A stretch of DNA of 64,000 nt, taken from NCBI RefSeq assembly GCF_041296385.1, contig NC_091015.1:89450004-89514003 (forward strand), in the 5' to 3' direction. This stretch comes from Aphelocoma coerulescens (Eukaryota; Chordata; Aves; Passeriformes; Corvidae). Below, in pieces: positions 44,501-51,770 of this stretch (positions are counted from its first letter, which is position 1; every line of letters begins with the position of its first letter). The position numbers and the translations under genes were made by a program. Below the pieces are notes generated by a model that was not told the origin of the DNA, made no database searches, and saw nothing but the letters and a program-made list of their open reading frames with translations.

Positions 44501-46943
44501 GCATTCTTGTTAAACACCTTTTTATGAGGTTTTATAGCCTCTCATCAGAAATGGCACCAAATTGAAATCTAGCATAAAGTCTATCTGCAAATTATTTAAA
44601 AGAGAAAGATTGGCATGAAACATCTCCTAAATTGCATGAGTACAAGTCTGGATTAGTTGCCTTTCATTGTGCTTGAATTAATATACATTTGCAGAGTTCA
44701 TTCACTTTTTTAAAAAAAAGAGCAGACTCAAACCCCTTAAGGGCAGATGTTATCCTAATAGACTATTGGTAAGTGTTGGACAGAACAGCAAGGAGTGTAT
44801 GCTGGGGCACACACAATGTCTTTTATTAAAAAACACTAATGTATTTTCGGGACAGCTTGCTTTGTTCTACCATAACTCACCTGAGAAGTACGCATTTCTT
44901 GTCACGAGATGGTGTTATTTGCTAGTTCTCTGGGGTAGCAGAACATACTGTGTTCTCTTAGTCATTTGTATATGTGCAAAGTAGACCTTTAAGATGTTAA
45001 CCTTACAAAAACAGACCATATTTTTGCACCCATTTAGCAAGGTAGAACAAAGTGTAGTATTCCTTCTGTTCTCTGTCAGGGGCCCTGGAAAACATAAGGG
45101 TGATAAAACATGAAATCAAAACATTATTGCCTCTTATCTCATGCTGCAGTAACTGACCATTAACCAGCTGGGCTGCTTTACAAGAGGTTGACCTTCACAT
45201 CATGCCTTCCCCAGAGAATTAGGTTGGGTATTTTTTACATGTTTTAAAGCCTTACAAGGATTAGTCCATCTAATTTCAACTGAAGATAAGAACTTTGCCT
45301 TCACAGTTTTTCATTCTCATGATAAATTGGTTGACTCTTCTTTTCATTTGATGACCTGCCTAATGCAGGCCTGGGGGTGCATGCAGAATAGCAGAGTTTA
45401 GATACCATCTGTTTCAGCCTGTTGATTACAGCAGGGCAAACTCCAAATGAGCTCATCACCTGACAGTGACTTAGAGGCTTGCAGCACTGTGCAGAATCTG
45501 GCTGGCTGTACCACAGGTGAAAGTGAAAATAGTTTAAATCATCTTTGTTTAGACTGACCAACTTTTCCAATATCTGTAAGTAGGAGCCTGGAATGAGAGA
45601 ATTGTCCATGGGTGTAATGTTCACACGGGTTTAATACGGATGAAGCCTTTACTTTTCAAAGCTGTAAATATTTGTCTTTACACAAAGATTTTTGTCTTTG
45701 TATGTTCTGTTTAACATTTGCTGCCCGACTCCCTGGTCCATAGGCTGGCAAAGGCAAGTGAACCAAGAACTATCATTTATGTTCCCAGTCATTTCACCGT
45801 TTGCTCCCTTTGCCCTGCTCCAGCTCCTGTGCACAGCCATAACTCTGCCTGCTGCCTTTATCACTGCATGCTCAATCACCACGTAAGTGCTTGGTCTGCA
45901 GATTAAAGCAAGAATTTGTTATAACAGACTGACATTGACAGTTTTGCTCCAAGACATATGGCAGGACACACAGTGTTGCTTCTTTAAAGGTGCACTTTCT
46001 GTCTCCTTGGCAGCCTGCTCTGTATTCTCTCTGCTGCCTGGCACAAAGTGCCACCTTTGAGGGATGTAACATTACCATTGCTGACTTTGTGAGCTCTTCA
46101 GAGCCTGAGCTCCTCTCCTGGACAATCATTTGTATCTCTGCAAAGTAAATGCAAGACTTCAGTTTTAAAAGGTTCATCATACTTAATGATACAGAATGAG
46201 GCAAGTTGGAATAAGATATGGAATGATGGCTCAGGCGGAAAAGGGGCGGATGTGTAATTAAAGTAATAATCATAAAAGGACTGAGGGATTTTGTGATTTT
46301 TATCTTCAGGCTGAGGTTCAGACAACTGATAGTCTAATGTGCATTGGATCATTCAGAGTTCTAAAGCTAAGAAAAAACCTGTTTTTTTCAGGGAAGATGG
46401 AAAATGAGTGGGTTTGGGGTGGTTGAAATGAAAAGAGGAGAAATCTGAGTTGGTGGGTTTTGCCATAGACCTCTTATCCTTCCTTTTGACTTGCTCAAGT
46501 ATAGCAGTTTGGGAATGTGGATCCTAAGTCTTAAGCAGTCATTTGAAAGATCCCTGAAACAGCAACTTGGTGTTTCCTTGTGAACAGTTTTCTTTGTATC
46601 AATCTGTGAATCTTGTTCATTGTAAAACAATGATGCCAGTGTTGATCAGAAGAGCCAGTGGAAGAAACAAACACACAGATACTGACCCCGTCTGTTTGGA
46701 TGCAAGAGCTTCCACGGTGCAGTAACTTCTGGTGTGCACCACTAGGTGCTGCAGTTAGATGCTCTCTGCAGTGCTGAGCTGCAGGAGCTCTTGTCTAGGG
46801 TTATGTTACTTGTACAAAAATCCAGCTTGTGAAGTGCTCTCTTCTCTCTACCTGTATTTCAGGAGTCACTTCATTCTTTAATGGCAACGCTGAGTTCTTC
46901 AAATCCTTTTTTTGTTCGGTGCATCAAACCCAACGGGCAGAAG
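8366..46943 (+). CDS. MYO10: MYO10 (unconventional myosin-X), partial, 17 spliced exons covering residues about 41-643
   Basis: Myosin-X is an actin-based, barbed-end-directed motor that moves to filopodial tips. In the family the full protein also has IQ motifs, a short coiled coil, PH domains and a MyTH4-FERM tail that bind calmodulin, PIP3, integrins and microtubules; none of that tail is in this window. Seventeen exons, all GT-AG, join without a frame break: 8366-8524, 25305-25492, 32418-32552, 33563-33687, 34588-34601, 34726-34810, 35477-35580, 37632-37761, 38694-38812, 39528-39674, 39852-39952, 40175-40241, 41348-41440, 42181-42249, 42428-42510, 43994-44102 and 46863-46943. They total 1809 nt, exactly 603 codons. 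Motor landmarks fall in order: P-loop GESGAGKT (157-164), switch [11 protein letters not shown] (215-224), acidic TEDS site (383/384), switch [11 protein letters not shown] (434-442) and FFVRCIKPN near 640. The protein matches human MYO10 as I recall it almost without gaps. Both ends of the gene lie outside the window. Confidence 0.97.
13761..13875 (-). mobile_element. CR1 LINE 3'-end fragment, minus orientation
   Basis: On the + strand it begins tagaatcatagaatcact, the reverse complement of the CR1 terminal octamer repeats. It continues through a diverged copy of the CR1 3' tail: ttggaaaggacctccaat, then a section resembling 'aacctttgactgaatac' and 'ccatagtccc', which fades out near 13875. 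CR1 copies are normally truncated at the 5' end, so a piece of about 115 bp is typical. The divergence suggests an old copy. The inner edge is approximate. Confidence 0.8.
15387..15417. repeat. Old sauropsid dispersed motif, fragment
   Basis: The segment around ttgacttccatgagtttt resembles a palindrome-like motif (roughly ATTGAAGTCAATGG...ACTTCAATGG) that I recall scattered widely through bird, turtle and crocodilian DNA. Only about 30 bp can be matched and the family name is not certain to me. Two better copies occur at 31379 and 55749. Confidence 0.35.
19885..19912. repeat. (TTTA)n microsatellite
   Basis: Four or more tandem TTTA/TTTAT units follow a short T run. The tract is short and imperfect at its left edge. 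A second, shorter TTTA tract lies at 20228-20245 in the same intron. Confidence 0.8.
20543..20558. repeat. A16 homopolymer
   Basis: Sixteen consecutive A residues are followed by caaacaccc. An AATAAA occurs about 65 bp upstream, but no recognisable gene body precedes it and no target-site duplication is evident. I therefore treat it as a simple tract, not the tail of a retrocopy. Confidence 0.8.
21801..22118 (+). mobile_element. CR1 LINE 3'-end fragment, plus orientation
   Basis: The match to the CR1 3' region is strong over about 318 bp. It includes ggagcctacaagaaagattg, a line resembling 'agatattaggaagaaattct', then 'ggaagtgttaaaggcca', 'ggttggaactagatg'-like text and the terminal ccattctgtgattctatga. 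It is truncated on the 5' side, as most CR1 copies are, and is better preserved than the copy near 13761. Only the end of the reverse transcriptase region and the 3' UTR could be present. It carries no intact coding sequence. Confidence 0.93.
23958..24780. promoter_or_regulatory. Candidate conserved noncoding element rich in homeodomain/POU-like sites
   Basis: The section contains a compact gataattgcatgctaattaagg (POU/octamer-like ATGCTAAT overlapping TAATTA), taatctgattttattt, ctctaattgcag, aattaatgacttgccagctg (TAAT next to an E-box) and a run of TAATAAT. Dense TAAT cores in otherwise unique intron sequence are common in vertebrate developmental enhancers. No alignment was available, so function is inferred from motif crowding alone. 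Confidence 0.25.
25305..25492 (+). CDS. MYO10: MYO10 coding exon, residues about 94-155 plus two bases of 156
   Basis: The exon is 188 nt and enters at phase 0. It begins [13 protein letters not shown] and ends [18 protein letters not shown] plus 'ag' of Ser156, before gtgagt. IVASVNPY and ANECYR are conserved motor motifs around the purine-binding loop; the aromatic residue just before the NP..Y turn contacts adenine in related myosins. The exon differs from its neighbours in base use: I count 12 CpGs by eye in 188 bp, with mostly G or C at third positions. The frame is also open upstream of the acceptor to an ATG at 25104. Confidence 0.97.
27887..27905 (-). promoter_or_regulatory. CTCF-like motif
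   Basis: The sequence aagtgccccctgctggacc closely resembles the reverse complement of the vertebrate CTCF core (CCAGCAGGGGGCAC on the minus strand). It sits at the end of the most CpG-enriched patch of this intron, which also has an attgg CCAAT-type box near 27775. Motif identity is by eye, and occupancy cannot be judged. Confidence 0.45.
31379..31422. repeat. Old sauropsid dispersed motif, fragment
   Basis: The segment ctccatcaaagtcagtgaca continuing to about 31422 resembles the recurring motif CTCCCATTGAAGTCAATGGCAAAACTCCC-like text that I recall from many sauropsid genomes. It is diverged, and the repeat family cannot be named with certainty here. Confidence 0.4.
32418..32552 (+). CDS. 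MYO10: MYO10 coding exon, residues about 156-200, with the P-loop
   Basis: The exon is 135 nt and completes Ser156 with its first base, then reads [26 protein letters not shown] (157-164) is the Walker A/P-loop that binds the ATP phosphates, with Lys163 and Thr164 the key residues. The exon continues [26 protein letters not shown] and ends with 'ag' of Ser201 before gtactg. Its length is a multiple of three, so skipping it would keep the frame but delete the ATP site. Confidence 0.98.
32638..32650. repeat. (TG)n dinucleotide tract
   Basis: About six TG units lie roughly 85 bp after the preceding exon. The tract is short, and GT runs near donors can affect splicing in some genes, but nothing here shows that. 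Confidence 0.7.
33316..33341. repeat. Perfect 26-bp palindrome centred on CAGCTG
   Basis: The arm aactactctgcag is followed immediately by its exact reverse complement, with no spacer and no mismatch. The centre is a CAGCTG E-box (also PvuII-like). It could form a cruciform in DNA or a 13-bp stem in RNA, or bind a dimeric factor. It lies about 220 bp before the exon that starts at 33563. Confidence 0.9.
33563..33687 (+). CDS. MYO10: MYO10 coding exon, residues about 201-242 plus one base of 243, with switch I
   Basis: The exon is 125 nt. It completes Ser201 and reads [20 protein letters not shown], then [30 protein letters not shown] (215-223) is switch I, which coordinates the nucleotide and senses the gamma phosphate. 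GGRI starts the transducer strand. The donor t|gtatcc is weak, matching the consensus only at GTA. Without splicing the frame would stop after five more codons. The next exon is a 14-nt microexon. Confidence 0.97.
33688..34587 (+). other. MYO10: MYO10 intron, 0.9 kb
   Basis: The intron runs from a weak gtatcc donor to gctggctccag, whose pyrimidine tract is also short. No repeats or extra exons were recognised. Confidence 0.85.
34588..34601 (+). CDS. MYO10: MYO10 14-nt microexon, residues 243-247
   Basis: The exon attta..gaaaaa lies between ctccag and gtaaga. With the single base carried from the previous exon it encodes Tyr-Leu-Leu-Glu-Lys, giving the conserved transducer run GGRIMD-YLLEK-NRVVRQ. 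Both the protein sequence and the phase (1 in, 0 out) require it. At 14 nt it is too short for standard ORF finding. Its length is not a multiple of three, so skipping would shift the frame. The intron after it is only 124 nt (34602-34725). Confidence 0.95.
34726..34810 (+). CDS. MYO10: MYO10 coding exon, residues 248-275 plus one base of 276
   Basis: The exon is 85 nt and phase 0 at entry. It reads [20 protein letters not shown], then AGMEEREK. The segment [19 protein letters not shown] is a near-invariant part of the myosin transducer/upper 50K region that links nucleotide state to actin affinity. The donor is a strong g|gtgagt. Confidence 0.97.
34811..35476 (+). other. MYO10: MYO10 intron, 0.67 kb
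   Basis: The intron runs from gtgagt to tctcctcattag. A C7 run occurs near 35323. Nothing else is recognised. Confidence 0.85.
35477..35580 (+). CDS. MYO10: MYO10 coding exon, residues 276-310
   Basis: The exon is 104 nt. It completes Asp276 and reads [17 protein letters not shown], then [17 protein letters not shown], ending at phase 0 before gtgagt. The motif Y.YLNQSGC is a family hallmark of the upper 50K domain. The human protein as I recall it has [17 protein letters not shown] here, so only minor substitutions are seen. Confidence 0.97.
35581..37631 (+). other. MYO10: MYO10 intron, 2.05 kb
   Basis: The intron runs from gtgagt to catgtcattccag. A long T tract interrupted by AAA lies at 35919-35943. 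No coding sequence or interspersed repeat was recognised. Confidence 0.85.
35919..35943. repeat. T-rich tract
   Basis: Two T runs (about 14 and 8 bases) are separated by AAA. It is a low-complexity tract with no sign of a flanking retroposon body. Confidence 0.75.
37632..37761 (+). CDS. MYO10: MYO10 coding exon, residues 311-353 plus one base of 354
   Basis: The exon is 130 nt and phase 0 at entry. It reads [20 protein letters not shown], then [32 protein letters not shown] is the conserved upper 50K helix found in nearly all myosins. The insert after it ([13 protein letters not shown]) is typical of class X. The donor is g|gtgaga. Confidence 0.97.
37762..38693 (+). other. MYO10: MYO10 intron, 0.93 kb
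   Basis: The intron runs from gtgaga to tctccttttccag. It contains a 12-bp direct duplication (aatgtatgtcta at 38149-38160 and 38161-38172) and a trinucleotide-rich tract at 38592-38623. Confidence 0.85.
38592..38623. repeat. Compound trinucleotide repeat (GGT/AGT/AAT)
   Basis: Tandem ggt, agt and aat units run for about 30 bp, ending about 70 bp before the next exon. The order suggests stepwise decay of one triplet repeat. Confidence 0.8.
38694..38812 (+). CDS. MYO10: MYO10 coding exon, residues 354-393, with the TEDS site
   Basis: The exon is 119 nt. It completes Ala354 and reads [20 protein letters not shown], then [19 protein letters not shown], ending at phase 0 before gtaaag. Counting back 16 residues from the D of DSMAMALY in the next exon puts the TEDS position on Glu383/Glu384. 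An acidic TEDS residue is known in myosins that do not need heavy-chain phosphorylation there for actin activation, which agrees with class X. Confidence 0.96.
38813..39527 (+). other. MYO10: MYO10 intron, 0.72 kb
   Basis: The intron runs from gtaaag to tatttctttaatgcag. It is AT-rich, with no recognised repeats or sites. Confidence 0.85.
39528..39674 (+). CDS. MYO10: MYO10 coding exon, residues 394-442, with switch II
   Basis: The exon is 147 nt and phase 0 at both ends. It reads [20 protein letters not shown], then [20 protein letters not shown] and [15 protein letters not shown] (434-439) is switch II, with the glycine that contacts the gamma phosphate. The preceding RDSMAMALY...WVIKKIN helix is class-conserved. 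The exon ends exactly after FENFE, as in many myosin genes. Confidence 0.98.
39852..39952 (+). CDS. MYO10: MYO10 coding exon, residues 443-475 plus two bases of 476, relay helix
   Basis: The exon is 101 nt. It reads [20 protein letters not shown], then [13 protein letters not shown], with 'ag' of Arg476 before gtaaga. [15 protein letters not shown] is the relay helix that passes switch II movement to the converter. Position 445 is Arg, where I recall His in human and Ser in many other myosins. The intron before it is 177 nt (39675-39851). Confidence 0.98.
40175..40241 (+). CDS. MYO10: MYO10 coding exon, residues 476-498
   Basis: The exon is 67 nt. It completes Arg476 and reads [20 protein letters not shown], then EK, ending at phase 0 before gtaaga. 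EGL.W..I...DN..CLDLIE is the conserved relay loop and start of the lower 50K domain. The 222-nt intron before it (39953-40174) has a clean tttattttccttag acceptor. Confidence 0.97.
40242..41347 (+). other. MYO10: MYO10 intron, 1.1 kb
   Basis: The intron runs from gtaaga to cttcttgctattctag. No repeat or extra exon was recognised. A plus-strand frame near 40505-40723 is GC-richer than its surroundings but has no recognisable protein. Confidence 0.85.
41348..41440 (+). CDS. MYO10: MYO10 coding exon, residues 499-529
   Basis: The exon is 93 nt and phase 0 at both ends. It reads [20 protein letters not shown], then [11 protein letters not shown], before gtatgt. GLL.L..EE..FP..TD.T...KL is part of the lower 50K helix-loop-helix that forms the main actin contact. 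Confidence 0.97.
41441..42180 (+). other. MYO10: MYO10 intron, 0.74 kb
   Basis: The intron runs from gtatgt to a long T/C tract (ttttttttcccctccaattag). Short local duplications containing acatcattcac occur near 41752-41780. Nothing else is seen. Confidence 0.85.
42181..42249 (+). CDS. MYO10: MYO10 coding exon, residues 530-552
   Basis: The exon is 69 nt (23 codons) and phase 0 at both ends. It reads [20 protein letters not shown] then AGE. F.V.HYAG.V is a hallmark of the lower 50K domain. The donor gag|gtaatt is average. The following intron is only 178 nt (42250-42427). Confidence 0.97.
42428..42510 (+). CDS. MYO10: MYO10 coding exon, residues 553-579 plus two bases of 580
   Basis: The exon is 83 nt. 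It reads [20 protein letters not shown], then LNLLRES, and carries 'ag' of residue 580. V.YDV.G.LEKNRD is conserved in the lower 50K domain. The donor gcag|gtgagt is strong. A 44-bp tandem duplication starts 20 bp after it. Confidence 0.97.
42511..43993 (+). other. MYO10: MYO10 intron, 1.5 kb, with a 44-bp tandem duplication
   Basis: The intron runs from gtgagt to cttttccatttcag. Its first 110 bp contain the tandem duplication annotated separately. No other repeats were recognised. Confidence 0.85.
42530..42617. repeat. 44-bp tandem duplication (two copies)
   Basis: Copy 1 (42530-42573) and copy 2 (42574-42617) both start gttaaggaaaaaggg and end ctgccaggatt. I count only two differences over 44 bp. 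A partial third echo (ctaattctgc) follows near 42624. The close match suggests recent duplication by slippage or unequal exchange. Confidence 0.92.
43994..44102 (+). CDS. MYO10: MYO10 coding exon, residues 580-616, with loop 2
   Basis: The exon is 109 nt. It completes residue 580 as Ser and reads [20 protein letters not shown], then [16 protein letters not shown], before gttagt. [15 protein letters not shown] is the lysine/arginine-bearing loop 2, which makes the first electrostatic contact with actin. I recall Arg-Phe at 580-581 in human, where this sequence has Ser-Leu. Both the acceptor and the frame are sound. Confidence 0.96.
44103..46862 (+). other. MYO10: MYO10 intron, 2.8 kb
   Basis: The intron runs from gttagt to ctacctgtatttcag. 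A weak CTCF-like motif lies at 46736-46754, close to the next exon. Several open frames at 45300-46350 on the minus strand match no family I know. Confidence 0.85.
46736..46754 (+). promoter_or_regulatory. Weak CTCF-like motif
   Basis: The sequence gcaccactaggtgctgcag resembles the CTCF core CCACYAGGTGGCAG with one or two mismatches, in the plus orientation. It is about 110 bp upstream of the last exon in the window. Partial palindromy (CACCACTAGGTGCTG) could produce the resemblance by chance. Confidence 0.25.
46863..46943 (+). CDS. MYO10: MYO10 coding exon, residues 617-643, actin-binding segment
   Basis: The exon is 81 nt and phase 0 at both ends. It reads [20 protein letters not shown], then IKPNGQK, before gtaaga. 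[10 protein letters not shown] is the near-universal strut/actin-binding motif after loop 2. The exon ends exactly before the codon expected for Met644, the reported start of the headless Myo10 isoform as I recall it. It is the last MYO10 exon in the window. Confidence 0.97.
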
Positions 46944-49900
46944 GTAAGATTTTAAATAGTGTCCATCTTTTCTGTACATCTCAGGCCTAATCTTTTGCTG
47001 CCTGTCTGGTTATTTATCACTGTGTGAAGGAGACTGTTCTTCACTGACTTTGTAGAAGGCTCTGCAAGGGGAAGGCACTGGGAAGGGGTTTAGTATTTAT
47101 TTTGTTTTGCACGTGGCCTATGTACCTCTTTAATAGTCATTGCTCACAACTCTGATAAATGACTGGTTCTAAGGATGGTTATAAACAGAAGGTAGAAGGC
47201 TGCACTTCTCGTGTGACAGCTCTGTGAGACCCTTTTCAGGAAGAAAATATCAAAATTTCAAAGTTTGTTTTAAGTCACTAGAGGCAGTGATTCACATGCA
47301 TATAGCAAAACTGGTGTGAATGACTCTGTCATCAGACTCTTAGTCTTTCAATTTATGAAGATACCTAGATTTGTATATACTGGATGTTTTGTTCGGTTAC
47401 AGAATTTTGTTTTTAAAATAGACTTGGGGACTAAGGCTTACAATATCAATTTGCCTTTTGAGTTACAGGTAATGAAAGGCAGTGTCAAGATTTGCCTAAG
47501 TATGTTGGAGGGCTCTCTAGAAATGAAGTGGTAATGGTACAGTAGTCATTGAAATTAATATTGTTAGCCTGGTTCTGATATCCTGGTGTTTTGCACATCT
47601 GTTTTGGGCATAACAGATTGTTATTCAGGCATGGTCTGCTTTTGTCAAAAATACAACAGGCAGAGGCGCTGGAGAATCTGATTTATGGTTTTCACGTGGC
47701 AACTCAGGGATTGGTGACTTAACTATAAATCTATATTACCATGTTCCATTTTTCTGGGCTGTCTGGTTAATCAGAACACTAGCAAAACAAACGTGTGGAT
47801 TTCATTGTAGGTTTTAGTGCTCCCTGGACAGTACATCCTTGGCTTTACATGTTCTCAGTTGCTGACTGATAACTCTACTTTTGCACTGCTATTTGTGATA
47901 TGCTAAATAACATGCAGCTTTTGGGCACCTTAACAAGAGGGAGAAGCCTGGAAGCAAATAAGAACTACTTTCTGTGTCTTGAGGTGTTTGGTGCTCTGAG
48001 ATGTGAAGCCACCAGGCAGCTGAACCCACGTGGATGACAGAGCCTTGGCTAGTAGGTGAAGTTTGTGAGCTTGTGTGTTTAACAAAGTCCCTGATCATGG
48101 AAGGAGGGCAGTTTTAAAAAGCTTGTTTGTTTCCCTGCTCCTGTTTCTGTCTAGAATCCCCATGACCGTTATAAAGCCTTCCTGGTGCCACTGGAGTAGA
48201 AGGATTTCAGTAAGAAACTCACACGTTTTCCTTATCTGTCATTTTCTACCTGACTAATAAGGCTCATCTCCACAGTAGAAAAGTTACAAGGATATGCCAT
48301 GATTGATGCAAGAAGCAGGCACTTGTTGCATTTCCATAGCAAGGAAAACACTGAGTTCACACTCCTATGTTCCTTGTTCTTCCAGTCTTTTCCCAGTAAA
48401 ATGTTTCATCCCTGTCAAACTTAGCATGTGTTACTGTATCTCTGCATATATTTCACTGCCATTGAAACAAAGTTCTCACAGAATTAGCAGCTGTGCAAGG
48501 AGAAGAAGCTTGAGACAGCCTCAGTCTCAGGGGACCACCTCTAATTGCAGGAGTGCATGGAGGAACAGATAGGGAAATTTCTGTAGAAAATCCCTTTCAA
48601 TGTACGTATAAAATCTCTCTAAAATCTTACACAAAAATGTACTTGTTTTCCATTTGCCTTTATTTGATTGCAAATCTGGCTTGAGTCAGTGGCTTTACTA
48701 AATATGAAATACTGTTTGAAGAACAAGAGTCATGTGTCAGTTTCTCTGCTGTAGCTGACTCAGTTGAAGACTTGACTGGAAATGAGAAGGAAAGCCATAT
48801 ATAATGCTTGTCAATGGCATTCTTCATCCAGGGAATTGTTATCAAAATGTACTTTTGGGATTCACTGTTGGTAGTTTTGCCTGCTGTACACTGCTCTCTG
48901 TCCCTCACTCCACATTGTACAGACACAGCGATTTTTAGTGCTGACCTTGTGATGTTGTTGGTGTCTCTCCTTTTGCAGCAGTGCAGGTGCTGGAGCAGGC
49001 ACAAGAACAACATTTCACTGCTGTGTACCTTTGCTGGATTCTGTAGGTGCCCATCACACTGAGCAGTTTGTAGTTTATCCTCTCATACAACTTTTTGCTT
49101 CTTTTCAGTTAGACAGAGGAAAATAAGGTCACTCAGTTTGCACAGCAGTGAACCAGCACGGCTCAGAGACACATGAGCTGTGCATGGACTACCAGGGATC
49201 ACCACATACGTGACTCACTGTGCAGGGCTGGTTAGAAAAAAAACTGCTTGAAACATTCAGATGAGCCTCTGAAGTGGACTTACTCAGATGGAATGACAGT
49301 AAAGGTCTCCACTAAGCAGTTTCCTCTGTGTTTTCCATCTGCAGTCATGGTGATATGGAATGATAAATGTCACTCAGAAAGTACTTAAACAGTGCTTGCC
49401 AAATACCTAACCATGTGGAAGAAAGGGGTGTTTTATTGCTTTTTTGAAATACACGGCATTAAAGGAGAGCTGGACCAGAGAGGTTCATCAGGGAGAGAGC
49501 TGAAGTTGTGTTGTTGGGAGCAAAGCCTCTCCATGTGCTTGTTCCTCTCTGGATTGGGTACAAGTAGGGGACACACCTATTGGTGAACATCCCTTGTAAC
49601 TGGAGGGGAGGAGCTGGGGGACTTAAGAAGTGTGTTTGAATTCTGTAGGTGAATGAAGCTAAGCAAATAGAAGTCAAATTCAAGCCTTTGAAAAGCAGAA
49701 TGTATAGCAGACTACTTTCTCTGCTGTTCTAGATATTGAAGTGTATTCATGTTGGTAGCAGATGTGATAATTTACAGTAATTATTTGATTGTTTTAATTT
49801 TTCAAAAGTTCGGTTTTTAAATATGTTGCAGTGGCAGGCAAAAACAATTCAGCATAAGCAGTAAACCATTGAACATTTACATATGAAAGCAGGTTCTACA

Positions 49901-50345
49901 CTCATTAGTGCAATTTCCTAAAGGGAGTGCACAGAGTATGTGACCTTTTGTCACAAGACATTTCAGCAGACAGGCCTCAGACAGAAGGACAGAGGACCCA
50001 TTAATCTTTGGGAGACCCCCAAACAATCAGGGTATCTGTTTTCACAATTTCCAATCTGTTCTGAACTATCCATAACATGGAAACTTTTCCACTTGGTATG
50101 CTTAATGAGTATTTTCTGCTAATGAAGTGTCTTTCTCCTCAGCTCCCCTTATCTTCACTGCAGCTGGCAGAACTATTTATCATTTCATCCCTTTAAACTT
50201 TAGCACATCTTTCTCTGTTTCTTGGTTTCATGTTTCTTTTCCTGTCTCCTGTTCTATTTAATAATGATTCCTCCCTGCAACCTTGCCTTTTCTGATCTCT
50301 GTCTCCTTTTCTTCATGTACCTTAAATTAAAAAGTAAACATCATG

Positions 50346-50391
50346 ACAAAAAAACCCAACAACAACAAAACCAAACCAACAACAAAAAAAA
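50346..50391. repeat. A-rich/(CAA)n tract
   Basis: Mixed aac, caa and poly-A units run for about 46 bp. This is low-complexity sequence, and I could not identify a retroposon upstream of it. Confidence 0.8.
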
Positions 50392-51730
50392 AGCCTGTCT
50401 TTTTAAAACAAGCTGCAGCCATTGCTACAATCACCAGCTGAATGTTTCTTCCAGCTTGCTGCTATTAATAAAGTTGCTAAGCCTTGGTGCCATTCAGGAG
50501 ACGGATCAGAGTAAATTTAAGATCTAAACTCCTATTCAAGCTGTTTCAGAGGCAGAAATTTTCCTGTTGCCCAGAAGCAGCCAGCCTTGGGCATCTTGGC
50601 TCAAGTGCTTTCTCAAGTTCCTTTTCCATTTAGGATATTTCTTGAAAATATATTGGCATAATTTCCAGTGACACAGTACTGGTATAATCATAGCAAGTGG
50701 CCCCACCTCAAGCCTCTGCAGGGCCTCAGCTGTGCTGGTCTCTCAAAACCTCAGTTATTACAGCCTGTTTTTGTAATTCCCTGTTCTTGAGACTTCAACA
50801 GGTTCAGATGTGGCTGTTCTCTCCTGCACATAAATAGGTGCATGCACTTCTCTTTGGTTACAGATCTAAGGCCAGTTTGGCCCTGACAGACAAAATCCTG
50901 GCTTAATTAGAGTTCTCATGAAGTATTTGATGTAGACAAAAATTTCACTTTTTACATTGTTTTGATAGGAAACTTGTGTTGGTGTGTGCTATTGGGAAAG
51001 AGGGTTGCAGGGTCTCCCCTTACCTCCTTGTCCACTCATTTATTGTCTGTCTCATTCCTCTGTTGTAGTGATAGTCTTGTCACTGTCAAGATAAAAGCTG
51101 CCTTCTCTCAGAGCTTGTAATAATCTCTAAAAGGGCAATTGTGTTTTTTATCTTCAGGTTTTTATATTAACTTTTTTTTAATCTTAAAATTTAATTAGGC
51201 CAGGTAAATAAGTGAGACAAAATTAAACCTGTATTTTAAACCTACTGCAGGGTAGGGGCTACAGGGAGCAACAGGAAAAATGAAACTGGTAATAACTTTC
51301 CAGTTCAAAGGAAGACTGGTAGAAAAAAAGTCTGTAATAGATTCTGTGAGGTCTACTGCTGCTTAGAGTCCTGTCATGCCCCATATTCATTCTGAGACAA
51401 TTAGTATCAAGGCAATAAGATTGTTAACATTGCTTTTGGGGACAGAGCCATTTGAAGGCATCAAGGTATAGCTATTGGCACCTGCAGTGTACTTGGAGGC
51501 ATAGGTCATTAATAGCCACGAGACACCCTGGAATAGCAAGCAGTTTGTCCTCTAATATGAAATAAGATACAAACCTATTTTGCTTGGCACCTGAATTGAA
51601 GCTATGTTATTAAAATAGCTCTGAATCATTACAAATGTAAGTATAGCATGATACCAACCTAAACACCAGGTAGAAGTACAGCTCAGGAATGCAGAGCAAA
51701 GGAACAGTGATAGCAGAGCTTGACCCCATC

Positions 51731-51770
51731 TGCAGGGTGATTGTGTGCAGGGTGATTGTGTGCAGGGTGT
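51731..51770. repeat. 15-bp tandem repeat, about 2.6 copies
   Basis: The unit tgcagggtgattgtg is present twice exactly (51731-51745, 51746-51760), followed by a partial third copy tgcagggtg. The exact identity suggests recent origin. Confidence 0.9.
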
